This document shows positions 25,478 through 34,588 of a stretch of DNA of 64,000 nucleotides, piece by piece; position 1 is the first letter of the stretch; every line of letters starts with the position of its first letter. The DNA comes from JAFMJV01 sp963814315 (lineage in GTDB: Bacteria > Chloroflexota > Limnocylindria > Limnocylindrales > CSP1-4), in contig CAWFCG010000001.1 of assembly GCA_963814315.1 (NCBI GenBank), forward strand, positions 186,001-250,000. Reading direction: 5' to 3'. Made by a program: the position numbers and the translations under genes. The notes beneath the pieces were generated by a model. The model worked only from the letters and a program-made list of their open reading frames with translations, searched no databases and had not been told where the DNA came from.

Positions 25478-26734
25478 GTGTCCAGCAGGCAGCCGATGAC
25501 CCCGCGCCAACGAGTCTTGGCCGCAGTAGCTCACGAAGAGCCTGACGTCGTCGCGGTCGACCTCGGATCTAACCCTAGCTCGGGCATCTCGGCGGTCGCC
25601 CACGCCAACCTCGTGGAGCACCTCGCGCTGGCCGATCAGCGCACACGTGTCTACGATGTCGTGCAGCAGTTGGCACAACCGTCCGATGAGTTGCTCGGCC
25701 GCTTGCGTATCGATGCGGTCGATATCGGCCGGACCTTCAATAGCGCGGACCGCGACTGGAAGTCGATGACGCTGCCATCAGGCGTGAACATCGAGATCCC
25801 CGCCTGGTTCGACCCGGTGCGGCAGGCGGACGGCACCTGGGAGGCCTTCAACGCTGACGGCTTGCGCATCGCCTCGATGCCCCTCGGTGCGGCGTTCTTC
25901 GACCAGACGCACTTCCCCTACCTCGATGGCTATCCCGATGACTATTCCGGACTGGCCGACGTGATGCCCAACGTGCTTTGGTCGGGGTTGGTGCACAGCC
26001 CCTGGGACCACGCTGGCGACGAAGGATTCTGGGACACGCTGCGAGCGCAGACACTGGCCCTCCGCGCCTCCACCGATCGAGCGCTCATGGTGGTGGTGGG
26101 CTGCAACCTCTTCGAGTGGGGCACCTTCCTGCGCCGTATCGACAACTTCCTCATGGACCTGGTGATGGACCAGGCCAACGTGGAGCGCCTGCTCGATGCC
26201 TTGATGGAGATCCATCTCGAGACGCTGCGCAAGACCCTGGCGGCGGTCGGCGACATCGTTGACATCATCCGATTCGGTGACGATCTGGGTATGGACAACG
26301 GCCCACTGATGTCGCCCGACACCTACCGGGCAATCTTCAAGCCACGGCACGCCGCGCTCAATGCCTATGTCCACGAGCACAGCGGCCTCAAGACGTTCCT
26401 GCACTCGTGCGGCTCGCTCCATGACCTGCTGCCGGACATCATCGAAGCTGGCGTGGACATCCTCAACCCGGTCCAGATCACGGCGCGGAACATGGAGCCC
26501 GCCAAGTTGAAGGCAGAATTCGGTGCGGACATCACCTTCTGGGGCGGCGGCGCAGACACACGCAAGATCCTGCCCAAGGGCTCGACCGCAGAGGTCAAGG
26601 ACCACGTCCGGCGCAATATCGAGACCTTCGCGCCCGGCGGTGGCTTCGTCTTCGCCACGGCGCACAACATGCTGCCGGACATCCCGCCGCAGAACATCGA
26701 GGCCATGTTCGAGGCCGTAGACGAGTACCGCTGA
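25478..26734 (+). CDS. UroD-family candidate methyltransferase (His-Ser-Cys site, third ligand missing)
   Basis: A 418-residue uroporphyrinogen-decarboxylase-like protein. The family opening is MTPRQRVLAAVAHEEPDVVAV. The methyltransferase zinc pair is present as His309-Ser-Cys311 (FLHSCGSLHD), but where the MtaA-type third ligand is expected the sequence reads WGGGADT (residues 355-361) with no cysteine. GTG at 25478 has GGGAGG 7-8 nt upstream; an ATG at 25496 is possible. It starts a two-gene set with the next UroD-like gene and is divergent from the GntR regulator. It may be a substrate-specific methyltransferase or have another UroD-fold activity. Confidence 0.7.
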   Translation: MSSRQPMTPRQRVLAAVAHEEPDVVAVDLGSNPSSGISAVAHANLVEHLALADQRTRVYDVVQQLAQPSDELLGRLRIDAVDIGRTFNSADRDWKSMTLPSGVNIEIPAWFDPVRQADGTWEAFNADGLRIASMPLGAAFFDQTHFPYLDGYPDDYSGLADVMPNVLWSGLVHSPWDHAGDEGFWDTLRAQTLALRASTDRALMVVVGCNLFEWGTFLRRIDNFLMDLVMDQANVERLLDALMEIHLETLRKTLAAVGDIVDIIRFGDDLGMDNGPLMSPDTYRAIFKPRHAALNAYVHEHSGLKTFLHSCGSLHDLLPDIIEAGVDILNPVQITARNMEPAKLKAEFGADITFWGGGADTRKILPKGSTAEVKDHVRRNIETFAPGGGFVFATAHNMLPDIPPQNIEAMFEAVDEYR

Positions 26735-26760
26735 CCGGCAATCCTGACCAGGAGCGCAGT

Positions 26761-27930
26761 ATGGTCCTGACGAGCAATGAACGCGTCCTGGCCGCCCTCG
26801 AGCACCGTGAGCCCGACCGTGTCCCGCTCGATCTGGGCGGCGCGGAAGTGGCCGGCATCAACATCCACACCATGCGCCGGATGCGCACACACCTAGGTCT
26901 CGACTCCAACGTCGAACTCGATAGCCTGGTGATCCAGACCGGCGTCATGGCCGATGACCTCATCGAGGTCCTCGGCGTGGATGTCAAGATCGTGCGCCCC
27001 AACGACCCTACGGAGCCCGGCCTTGAACAGGACCTCGGCCTCGTCGGCGAGCACTTCCGGTACGTCGACGAATTCGGCATCGGCTGGCAGATGCCGGCGG
27101 CAGGCGGCCACTACTACGACCTCTACCTCCACCCCCTCGCTGACCTCGAGACGGTCGAGGAGATCGCACACTACCCCTGGCCGGACATGACCGATCCCAT
27201 CCGCACCGTGGGTATGGCGGCGCGAGCACGCGCCATCGCACGCGATGAGCAGAAGGCCGTCTTCCTGGGCCGGGCCAGCTCGGGAATGTGGGAGCACGTC
27301 ATGTGGATGACGGGCTACGAGAAGTACTACATGGACATGGCCACGAACCCAGCGCTGTGTCGTGCCAAGATGGAACGGATCCTCGAGCTCAAGATGGCGT
27401 ATTGGGGTCGCGTGCTCGCCGAGATCGAGGAGGAGTACGTGATCGTCTCATGCGCCGATGACCTCGGCGGCCAAAACGGGCTCCTGGTGTCGCTGGAGAT
27501 GTACCGCGAACTGGTCTGGCCCTACCACAAGCGCCTGTTCCAGTTTCTCAAGTCCACGCCGTCCAGGGCGAAGGTCTTCGTCTTCTTCCACAACGACGGA
27601 GCTATCTACGAGACACTGCCACTGCTGATCGAAGCCGGCGTCGACATCATCAATCCTTGGCAAGTCAACTGTGCCGGCATGGGCGACACCGCCCGGTTCA
27701 AGCGGGAATTCGGGCGCGACCTGACCGTGTGGGGCGGCAGCTGCGACACGCAGCACGTATTGCCGTTTGGCAACCCGCAGGATGTGCGCGATGAGACCCG
27801 GCGGCGCATCGAGGACCTCGCCCCTGGCGGAGGCTTTGTCTTCGCGCCCATCCACATCATCCAGGACGGTGTGCCGGTGGCGAACATCATGGCCATGTGG
27901 GAGACGCTGCAGGAGTTCGGCGTCTACTAA
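26761..27930 (+). CDS. UroD-family candidate methyltransferase (His-Asn-Asp...Cys site)
   Basis: A 389-residue UroD-fold protein, paralogous to the gene 26 bp upstream. The opening is NERVLAALEHREPDRVPLDLGG. At the zinc-site position the sequence reads FFHNDGA, so His277 is kept but the cysteine is replaced by Asp279; the third ligand is kept as Cys328 in VWGGSCDT. This mirrors the upstream paralogue, which has the first cysteine but not the second. A CAGGAGC ribosome site precedes the ATG. Its stop codon overlaps that of the convergent LacI gene. It could form a heteromeric enzyme with its neighbour; that is inference. Confidence 0.7.
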   Translation: MVLTSNERVLAALEHREPDRVPLDLGGAEVAGINIHTMRRMRTHLGLDSNVELDSLVIQTGVMADDLIEVLGVDVKIVRPNDPTEPGLEQDLGLVGEHFRYVDEFGIGWQMPAAGGHYYDLYLHPLADLETVEEIAHYPWPDMTDPIRTVGMAARARAIARDEQKAVFLGRASSGMWEHVMWMTGYEKYYMDMATNPALCRAKMERILELKMAYWGRVLAEIEEEYVIVSCADDLGGQNGLLVSLEMYRELVWPYHKRLFQFLKSTPSRAKVFVFFHNDGAIYETLPLLIEAGVDIINPWQVNCAGMGDTARFKREFGRDLTVWGGSCDTQHVLPFGNPQDVRDETRRRIEDLAPGGGFVFAPIHIIQDGVPVANIMAMWETLQEFGVY

Positions 27931-28938
27931 GCGCTTGACGGCCTCGCCACGGTAGCGCCGTCGGTGACGACGTAACCCTCGGTCAACGTCTCGCGAACGG
28001 GTGCGTCCCAGGCACGGTCGAGCACCAGCTCGACGGCGCGACGACCCAGGTTGCGCAGAGGCATCTCCACGCTGGTCAGCGGCACAAGGCGGTACTCCTC
28101 GGCCGGCAGTTTGTGGATGGCGATGAGGGAGATGTCATGGGGCACGCGCAACCCCCGCCGTTCCAGTTCGTGCCAGGCCCCCAAAGCCTCGTTGGGGTCA
28201 GCGGCCACGATCGCGGTCGGAGGGAGCGGGCTCTTCATGATCTCGGCAACCGCTCGGGCGCCACCCTCGGGGGTGTAGTCGGTGGCCACCACCCACGAGG
28301 GATCGAGCCAGAGATCGGCCATGGCCATGGCATCGCGGACGCCGTTCTGCCGACGCTGGGCGGTGTCCACACCGGCCCGCCCACCGGCCCAACCGATGCG
28401 AGTGTGACCGTGCGCGATGAGGCATTCGGTCGCCAGCCGTGCGGCTCCTTCGTCATCGAGGATCGACCCATCGGTCCGAGCCGACCGTGCGGCGGTCGAC
28501 GAGCAGTGTCGGCACACGTGGATCGCGCAGGAGTTCGTCGGCCGAGTAGCCCGCCAGCAGCCCGGCCACGAGGGCCGCGTCCACGGCGCCGCTTTGCAAC
28601 AACCGCAGGTAGCGTTCCGTCAATTCGCCCTCGTGGGCAGCGGTCCACAGCAGCAGGCCACGTTCGCTCGCGGCCTCCTCTGCCCCCGCGATGACCGGCA
28701 CCATCAAGGGGTTGCCTACCGGGACCAGCAGGCCCACCGCACCACCCTGCGCGCGCGCCAGCCCGCGGGCATGGAAGTTGGGCCGGTACTGCAGCTCAGA
28801 TGCGGCGGCGCGGACACGCTGCCGAGTCTCCTCGCGCACACGCAGCGCGGGGTCGCCACTCAGGACCTTGGAGACCACGGCGCGGTCGACGCCGGCCCGC
28901 CGGGCCACGTCGGTGATGGTCGCGCGCTGCTTATGCAT
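27927..28938 (-). pseudogene. LacI-family regulator interrupted by a single-base frameshift
   Basis: Two minus-strand frames together make one full LacI regulator. The 5' part (28938 to about 28455) has the HTH ATITDVARRAGVDRAVVSKVL, hinge region and the first half of the sensor, ending VDRRTVGSDRWV before a premature stop. The other frame resumes with ILDDEGAARLATECLIAHGHTRIG and runs to the normal end at 27927. One extra base near 28470-28474 explains the break. The halves join without missing residues, so either the lesion is very recent or it is a sequencing error. The gene sits upstream of and divergent to metF, with a LacI-type operator between. Confidence 0.8.
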
Positions 28939-29000
28939 CGGATCGGTCCCCTGACTCAGGCCACTTGGCGACCCCTACCCTGCCACTTGGACCCTTGTTG

Positions 29001-29014
29001 GTCAACCGGTTGAC
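29001..29014. promoter_or_regulatory. Perfect 14-bp LacI-type operator upstream of the folate C1 operon
   Basis: GTCAACCGGTTGAC is a perfect palindrome with central CG, the form bound by LacI-family proteins. It lies 63 bp upstream of metF (29078) and 62 bp upstream of the divergent lacI-family gene start (28938). It therefore probably mediates autoregulation and control of the metF-folD-fhs operon by that regulator. Confidence 0.65.
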
Positions 29015-29077
29015 GTTCACGAGCGGGAACGATACGGTACGAACGGGACCGAGGGCACCCCGGAGGACGGAGGACGG

Positions 29078-30574
29078 ATGAGCAGGTTCGCCGAATTGCT
29101 GGCGCGCAACGATGGCACCACCACGCTGGTGGAGCTGGTGCCTTGGGCTGGCCCGCTCCAGGACGAGGCCGGGGAACGCCACCGCGAGACCGCTCGCGAG
29201 CTGTCCGCCGACCCGCGCGTCACCGCCCTCACGGTGACCGACAACGCCGGCGGCTTCGTGCGTCTGGGCCCACTGACGCTGGGCCAGTCCATCCAGCATG
29301 ACGGCGGTGAGGTCGTCGTCCATCTTGCCTGTCGCGATCGCAGTCGGGCGGCCCTGCAGTCGGCCATCTACGGGCTCGCCAGCGAGGGGCTCACCAACGC
29401 CCTGGCGCTTTCGGGTGACTACCCCAAGGAGGGCTTCCACGGTCGATCTCGCGCCGTCTTCGACATCGACTCGGTGGGACTCATCGCCATGATGCGCGAA
29501 GCGTCACAGCGAGGACCCCGCTTCAGCGTGGGCTGTGCCGTCAACCCCTTCAAGCCTCTTGAGGCCGACCTCGTGCCGCAATACCTGAAGCTGGCCATGA
29601 AGGTCCGAACCGGTGCTGACATGGCGATCACGCAGGTAGGCTACGACACCCGCTCCTGGTCGGAGCTGCTGTTGTGGAACGCGACGCAGCCGACACCGAT
29701 CCCCCTGATGGCCTCGGTCTACATCCTGTCCAGAGGCGTGGCCACGGTCTTCCAGCGCAATGGCGTGCCCGGTATCCGTCTCAGTGACGATCTCCTGGCC
29801 TGGGCACAGAAGCAGGCCGCGGCTGACGACAAGGGCCGCGCCGCCTTCCTCGAGTTCGCGGCCAAGCAGGTGGCGGTGGTGCGGGGCATGGGCTACGCTG
29901 GCGCCTACATCGCGGGCCAGCGCAACGCGGGCGAGATCGACACCATCCTGCGCCTGGCCGACGATCTCGCGTCCGACTGGCGGGCACTCCTTTCGGACAT
30001 CCACTTCCCGGAGCCAGACCCTCATCGCCTCTTCAAGGAAGGAGACGTGGCGGGCCTGGCATCACCTCAGCCGACGGCACCGACCAGGAAGAAGCGGGCG
30101 CCGCTCAGCTATCGCTTCAACCGGCTCACGCACGACCTGGCCTTCGATCCCGAGTCGCGCGGCTTCGGTGTGGCCAAGGCCGTCTACGGTCGGCTGGAGT
30201 CGGCGCACCTGATGTGGCCGGCGCACGTCTTCGAACAGGCGGTCAAAGTGCCCATGTTCGACTGCAAGGACTGCGGCGATTGTTCGCTGCCGGACATCGC
30301 CTACCAATGCCCGGAGGGCGCCTGTGCCAAGAACCAGCGCAACGGGCCCTGCGGCGGCTCGCTCGCGGGTGAATGCGAGGTGCCCGGAAAGCCCTGCGTG
30401 TGGGCAGTCGCCTACGATCGGCTGCGCCCCTACGGGGAGGCCATGACCATGCTCGAGCGTGAGCCGGTCATCGGGGACAACGCGCTGCGTGGCAGTAGCG
30501 CCTGGGCCAACACGTTCCTGGGCCGCGACCATTACCGTCATCGCACCGACCGCACCGGAGGAGAAGACTCGTGA
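29078..30574 (+). CDS. metF: Methylenetetrahydrofolate reductase fused to MetV-type cysteine-rich domain
   Basis: A 498-residue fusion. Residues 1-310 are a MetF-like FAD TIM barrel (LVELVPWAG, TDNAGGF, LALSGDYPKEGFHGRSR, then FSVGCAVNPFKP). Residues 380-450 are the MTHFR_C/MetV-type domain with eight cysteines: 396, 399, 402, 411, 416, 425, 433 and 440. In acetogens MetV is a separate iron-sulfur or zinc partner of MetF; here the two are one chain. The enzyme interconverts methyl- and methylene-THF; with a demethylase upstream the oxidative direction is likely. GGAGGACGG precedes the ATG. It overlaps the methyltransferase gene by 4 bases. Confidence 0.88.
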   Translation: MSRFAELLARNDGTTTLVELVPWAGPLQDEAGERHRETARELSADPRVTALTVTDNAGGFVRLGPLTLGQSIQHDGGEVVVHLACRDRSRAALQSAIYGLASEGLTNALALSGDYPKEGFHGRSRAVFDIDSVGLIAMMREASQRGPRFSVGCAVNPFKPLEADLVPQYLKLAMKVRTGADMAITQVGYDTRSWSELLLWNATQPTPIPLMASVYILSRGVATVFQRNGVPGIRLSDDLLAWAQKQAAADDKGRAAFLEFAAKQVAVVRGMGYAGAYIAGQRNAGEIDTILRLADDLASDWRALLSDIHFPEPDPHRLFKEGDVAGLASPQPTAPTRKKRAPLSYRFNRLTHDLAFDPESRGFGVAKAVYGRLESAHLMWPAHVFEQAVKVPMFDCKDCGDCSLPDIAYQCPEGACAKNQRNGPCGGSLAGECEVPGKPCVWAVAYDRLRPYGEAMTMLEREPVIGDNALRGSSAWANTFLGRDHYRHRTDRTGGEDS

Positions 30575-31611
30575 CCGACGCCGCAGGCGCTACCCCGTTC
30601 ATCGTCATCGGCGAGAACATCCACACCAGCCGTGTCGTCAAGCGAGACGGCGCGCGCGGCGGCGTGGCACCCGATGGGCGACCCGGCGTGCGCTTCCCCG
30701 ATGGCGATGGTGGCGAGGCCTGGGTGCCGCTGCCGGCGTCGATCATCGAGTCCAAGGAGTTCGAGACTGGTGGTCGCATCAAGCACGTCATGGCGGCGGT
30801 CCGCGTGGGCCTGGCCGGCGGAGCCGACGCCGATGTGGCCGCCCGTTACGTGGCCTGGATGGCGGAGCGCCAGATCGCCGGTGGCGCCCACTACCTCGAC
30901 CTCAACGTGGACGAGATCAGCCCCGATGTCGCCGGCCGCCTGGAGGCCATGAAGTGGCTGGTGGCCGCCGTGGGCTCCGCATCGAGCGTGGCACTGTCGA
31001 TCGATTCGTCCGATTCTGCCGTGCTGGAAGCCGGCCTTGATGCCATCGACTCAGGGTGGGCCAGTGGGGCCATCCCGATGGTGAACTCGGCTTCGACTGA
31101 ACGGCCGGACGTCCTGCAGCTGGTCAAGCAGCGCGGCACGCCCGTGGTGCTGTCGTGCACGGGGGCGTCGATGCCGTCGGGCACACAGGATCGCATCGAG
31201 CGCGCTGAGGAGATCATCGGCATGGCCTCCGACCTGGGACTCCCCGCCGACTCGCTCTTCGTGGATCCGCTGGTCATCCCCATCGGCGTCGATCCCATGG
31301 CCGGCGGGGCCTACCTTGATGCGGTGCGCACCATCCGTGAGCGCTTCGGCGATGAGATCCATATCACCGGCGGCGTGAGCAACGTGAGTTTCGGCATGCC
31401 GGCACGGCGCATCATCACCGATACGTTCCTTGATCTCTGTGTCCAAGCTGGGCAGGACAGCGGCATCATCGACCCGGTGGCCGACGTGCAGGCGGCGCTG
31501 AACCCCGACCGTGATACAGAAGCCTACAAGCTGGCGGCCGCGATGCTGACGGGCGAGGACGCCTTCGGCATGGCCTTCATCGAGGCCTTTCGTGCCGGCT
31601 CGCTCGGCTAG
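30571..31611 (+). CDS. Methyltetrahydrofolate:corrinoid methyltransferase (AcsE/MeTr-like, pterin-binding)
   Basis: A 346-residue TIM-barrel pterin-binding protein. Folate-site motifs are HYLDLNVDEISPD, ALSIDSSDSAVLE, IPMVNSAS, FVDPLVIPIG and GGVSNVSFGMPARR, the order seen in AcsE and in the folate domain of methionine synthase. It would move a methyl group between a methylated corrinoid protein and THF, i.e. component II of a demethylase. The start is a GTG overlapping the metF stop (GTGA). An unusual glycine- and aspartate-rich segment of about 30 residues (residues 25-55) follows the first strand. Only one corrinoid protein, at 9147, is available in the window as partner. Confidence 0.87.
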   Translation: MTDAAGATPFIVIGENIHTSRVVKRDGARGGVAPDGRPGVRFPDGDGGEAWVPLPASIIESKEFETGGRIKHVMAAVRVGLAGGADADVAARYVAWMAERQIAGGAHYLDLNVDEISPDVAGRLEAMKWLVAAVGSASSVALSIDSSDSAVLEAGLDAIDSGWASGAIPMVNSASTERPDVLQLVKQRGTPVVLSCTGASMPSGTQDRIERAEEIIGMASDLGLPADSLFVDPLVIPIGVDPMAGGAYLDAVRTIRERFGDEIHITGGVSNVSFGMPARRIITDTFLDLCVQAGQDSGIIDPVADVQAALNPDRDTEAYKLAAAMLTGEDAFGMAFIEAFRAGSLG

Positions 31612-31620
31612 GCGCCGCTG

Positions 31621-32511
31621 ATGGCGGCCCAGCTGCTCAAGGGTGGGCCGGTCGCTGCCGAGATCCGGGCGGGCGTCGCCGAGGACGTGGTGGCCTTTCG
31701 CGCTGATTTCGGCTACACGCCGGAGCTGGCCATCGTGGTGGTGGGTGCCGATGCGCCCTCGCTGGTGTACCTGCGTAAGATCCTCGACGGCTGCGAGAAG
31801 GTCGGCATCGGCGGACGGCTGGTGGAGCTTGAGGGCAGGTGCAGCGCGGACGATCTGGGCCGCACCATAGAGGCATTGGGCGAGGACCGGCACGTGGCCG
31901 GCATCATCGTCCAGCAGCCCCTCCCCGACTGCATCCCCCTGCGCGTGGTGCTGGACACGCTCGACCCACGCAAGGACATCGACGGCATCCATCCGCTGAA
32001 CGCGGGGTTGTTGGCGCTTGGCTACGAGGGCTACCTGCCCGCCACCGCGCACGCCTCGGTGGAGCTGCTGAAGCGCTCCGGCATCGAGCTCGCAGGGTCG
32101 CATGCCGTCGTGGTCGGCCGTTCCAACGTCATCGGCAAGCCGGTGGCGCAGTTGCTGTTGCGGGAGCACGCCACGGTGACGCTCTGCCACTCCCGAACGG
32201 CTGACCTGCCGGCCATCTTGCGCGAGGCCGACGTGGTGGTGGTGGCGGTCGGTCGGGCCGGTTTCGTCACCGGCGAGATGCTCAAAGCCGGCGCGGTCGT
32301 GGTCGATGTCGGCATCAACGTCACCCCAGCGGGCCTCACCGGTGATGTCGACTTCGAGTCGGCCGTCCAGGTGGCGTCCGCCATCACACCGGTGCCCGGT
32401 GGCGTCGGTCCGCTCACCAATGCCATCCTCTTGACCCACCTCATGCGCGCTGCGCGTGACCAGGCCACGCAGTCGGTCGCCGTGGGTGCGCCGTCCGTGC
32501 GAGCCAGCTGA
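31621..32511 (+). CDS. folD: Bifunctional methylenetetrahydrofolate dehydrogenase/cyclohydrolase
   Basis: A 296-residue FolD. Signature regions are present: LVYLRKILDGCEKVGI with the active-site Tyr and Lys spacing, VQQPLPDCI, KDIDGIHPLNAG, and the NADP motif GRSNVIGKPVAQLLL followed by ATVTLCHSRT. VVVDVGINVTPAGLTGDVDF and TPVPGGVGPLTNAIL close the protein. It oxidises methylene-THF to formyl-THF, the step between MetF and Fhs, and sits between those genes in order. It begins 9 nt after the previous stop with no obvious ribosome site, so translation is probably coupled. Confidence 0.94.
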   Translation: MAAQLLKGGPVAAEIRAGVAEDVVAFRADFGYTPELAIVVVGADAPSLVYLRKILDGCEKVGIGGRLVELEGRCSADDLGRTIEALGEDRHVAGIIVQQPLPDCIPLRVVLDTLDPRKDIDGIHPLNAGLLALGYEGYLPATAHASVELLKRSGIELAGSHAVVVGRSNVIGKPVAQLLLREHATVTLCHSRTADLPAILREADVVVVAVGRAGFVTGEMLKAGAVVVDVGINVTPAGLTGDVDFESAVQVASAITPVPGGVGPLTNAILLTHLMRAARDQATQSVAVGAPSVRAS

Positions 32512-32551
32512 CCCGTCGTCCCACAACACCGCCCCATCCGGAGAACCGACC

Positions 32552-34252
32552 ATGACCATGACCGATCTCGACATCGCCCGCTCGGTGACCCCCCGACCCA
32601 TCGATGACATCGCCGCCGAACTCGGCCTCCGACCCGATGAGATCGAGCACTACGGCCCCACCAAGGCCAAGGTCACGCTCGAGGGCTTGGAGCGCGTCGA
32701 GCGCGAGAACCCGCGCGGCAAATACGTGGTCGTGTCGGCCATCACGCCGACACCGCTGGGTGAGGGCAAGACCACTACGACCGTGGGCCTTGCACAGGGG
32801 CTCAACCGCATCGGCCATCGGGCCGCGGTGGCCATCCGCCAGCCCTCGCTTGGCCCGGTCTTCGGCATCAAGGGCGGTGCCGCCGGCGGCGGCTACAGCC
32901 AGGTCATCCCCATGGAGGACTTCAACCTCCACCTGACCGGCGACGTGCACGCCATCGGGGCCGCACACAACCTCGCGAGCGCCTTCCTCGACAACCACCT
33001 CCACCACGGCAACGCGCTCGATATCGACCCCTATTCGATCACCTGGCCGCGCGTGCTCGACATCAGCGACCGCGCCCTGCGCAAGGTCAACATCGGCCTT
33101 GGTGGTCGGCTCAACGGCGTACCGCGTGAGAGCGAGTTCGTCATCACCGTGGCCTCGGAGGTCATGGCCATCCTGGCCCTGTCGACCGACGTCTTCGACC
33201 TGCGCGCACGCCTGGGTCGCATCGTGGTCGCCACCAACCGCTCTGGCGCGGCAGTCACCACCGAGGACCTCGGCGTGGCCGGCGCCATGACCGTGCTGTT
33301 GCTCGATGCCATCAAGCCCAACCTGCTGCAGACACTGGAGGGTGGGCCGGCCTTCGTGCACTGCGGGCCCTTCGCCAACATCGCCCACGGCAACAACTCC
33401 ATCCTGGCCGACCGGGTGGCGCTGGCGACGTCGGACATCGTCGTCACCGAGGCCGGCTTCGGGGCTGACATGGGGGCGCAGAAGTTCTTCGATATCAAGT
33501 GCCGCGCGTCCGGTCTGGCGCCCGATCTGGCGGTGGTCGTAGCCACCGTGCGCGCGCTGAAGATGCACGGTGGCGTGGGCCGCATCGTGGCCGGCAAGCC
33601 GCTCGACCCGGCGCTGCTCGAGGAGAACCCGGACGCCGTTCGTGTGGGTGGTGAGAACCTGGCTGCGCAGATCGAGCTGGTGCTTCAGTACGGCGTGCCC
33701 GTGGTGGTGGCCACCAATGCCTTCCCGGGCGATGCCGAGTCGGAGTTCGAGGCCATCCGCGAGGTGGCCATGGCGGCGGGTGCGCGCGATGCCGTGGTGA
33801 CCACGCACTGGGCCGACGGCGGTGCCGGCGCGGAGGCGCTGGCGGCGGCGGTCTGGGAGGCCGCGCAGGAGCCGTCCGAGTTCCAACTGCTCTACCCCGA
33901 CGAGATGCCGCTGCCACAGAAGATCGAGACCATCGCGACTCGCGTGTATGGGGCCGACGGGGTCGACTTCTCGCCGGCCGCGGCGCGGGCACTGGCCGAA
34001 TACGATCGCCTCGGCTACAGCCGCCTACCGGTGTGCATGGCCAAGACGCACCTGTCGATGTCGCACGACCCGTCGCTGCTGGGTCGGCCATCAGGATTCC
34101 GCGTGCCCATCCGCGAGGTGCGGCTGGCGGCCGGTGCCGGCTTCATCTACCCCCTCGCGGGCGACATGCGCACCATGCCGGGGCTGCCCTCGAAGCCGGC
34201 CGGTGAGAACGTCGACATCGACGCTGACGGCAAGGCCGTGGGGTTGTTCTAA
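32552..34252 (+). CDS. fhs: Formate-tetrahydrofolate ligase
   Basis: A 566-residue protein of normal length for this enzyme. The ATP-binding loop TPTPLGEGKTTTTVGL is at about residues 64-80, followed by RQPSLGPVFGIKGGAAGGGYSQVIPM and HLTGDVHAIGAAHN. The C-terminus has LAAGAGFIYPLAGDMRTMPGLP. The ATG at 32552 has GGAG 8-9 nt upstream; a longer frame from 32456 overlaps folD. In the oxidative direction it releases formate and makes ATP from formyl-THF; in the other it supplies formyl-THF. It ends the C1 operon and is followed by a palindromic repeat element. Confidence 0.95.
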   Translation: MTMTDLDIARSVTPRPIDDIAAELGLRPDEIEHYGPTKAKVTLEGLERVERENPRGKYVVVSAITPTPLGEGKTTTTVGLAQGLNRIGHRAAVAIRQPSLGPVFGIKGGAAGGGYSQVIPMEDFNLHLTGDVHAIGAAHNLASAFLDNHLHHGNALDIDPYSITWPRVLDISDRALRKVNIGLGGRLNGVPRESEFVITVASEVMAILALSTDVFDLRARLGRIVVATNRSGAAVTTEDLGVAGAMTVLLLDAIKPNLLQTLEGGPAFVHCGPFANIAHGNNSILADRVALATSDIVVTEAGFGADMGAQKFFDIKCRASGLAPDLAVVVATVRALKMHGGVGRIVAGKPLDPALLEENPDAVRVGGENLAAQIELVLQYGVPVVVATNAFPGDAESEFEAIREVAMAAGARDAVVTTHWADGGAGAEALAAAVWEAAQEPSEFQLLYPDEMPLPQKIETIATRVYGADGVDFSPAAARALAEYDRLGYSRLPVCMAKTHLSMSHDPSLLGRPSGFRVPIREVRLAAGAGFIYPLAGDMRTMPGLPSKPAGENVDIDADGKAVGLF

Positions 34253-34588
34253 CGTCCGTCGTCGGCGCAAGGTGACGCGCGTAGGCAGTTTGGGCCGGGT
34301 TGGCGCGCGTACGTCCCAGCGGCATTCCCGTTGAGCGGGACAACCTGACGATGCAGGCACCGTCGTGGCGCGTTCTTCCCGCCCATCGGGATTGCATGTC
34401 CAGCAGTCCCGTCACTCGGGAGGAACTGGCAAGTCGGCCGCTCGGCTGGTCGAGTTGTCGCGACCGAAGGCAATCGGGGTTCGAACCGTCGTAGACGGAA
34501 GGTCGCCCATCCCCTCCACACCCGATTCCTGCCGAAAGACCCTTGCATGCACCACACTTAAGGTCGGACTGTCAGCAGGGGTATCAAG
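34253..34588. other. Intergenic region after fhs
   Basis: This 336-base gap holds repeat element copy 1 at 34321-34465. The first 68 bases and the 120 bases after the repeat show no gene, clear terminator or promoter that I can support; the ATAAT-like motifs expected of a promoter for the next operon were not found. Confidence 0.5.
34321..34465 (+). repeat. REPIN-like palindromic repeat element, copy 1
   Basis: Three TCCCG-N5-CGGGA palindromes start at 34326, 34377 and 34407, giving spacings of 51 and 30 nt. The fourth expected palindrome, 51 nt further, is decayed (TTGTCGCGACC). Between palindromes the sequence CAACCTGACNATG-NAGGCACCGTC and later GGCTGGTCGAGTTGTC match copies 2 and 3 in the same orientation. 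Confidence 0.85.

Noticed and set aside
30616..30720. Gly/Asp-rich insertion in the methyltransferase as a possible extra domain
   Set aside because: About 30 residues of low complexity with no motif; noted as an oddity only.
31051..32610. 519-codon minus-strand frame across meTr and folD
   Set aside because: Antisense of two clearly identified genes, His/Arg/Gln-rich shadow composition.
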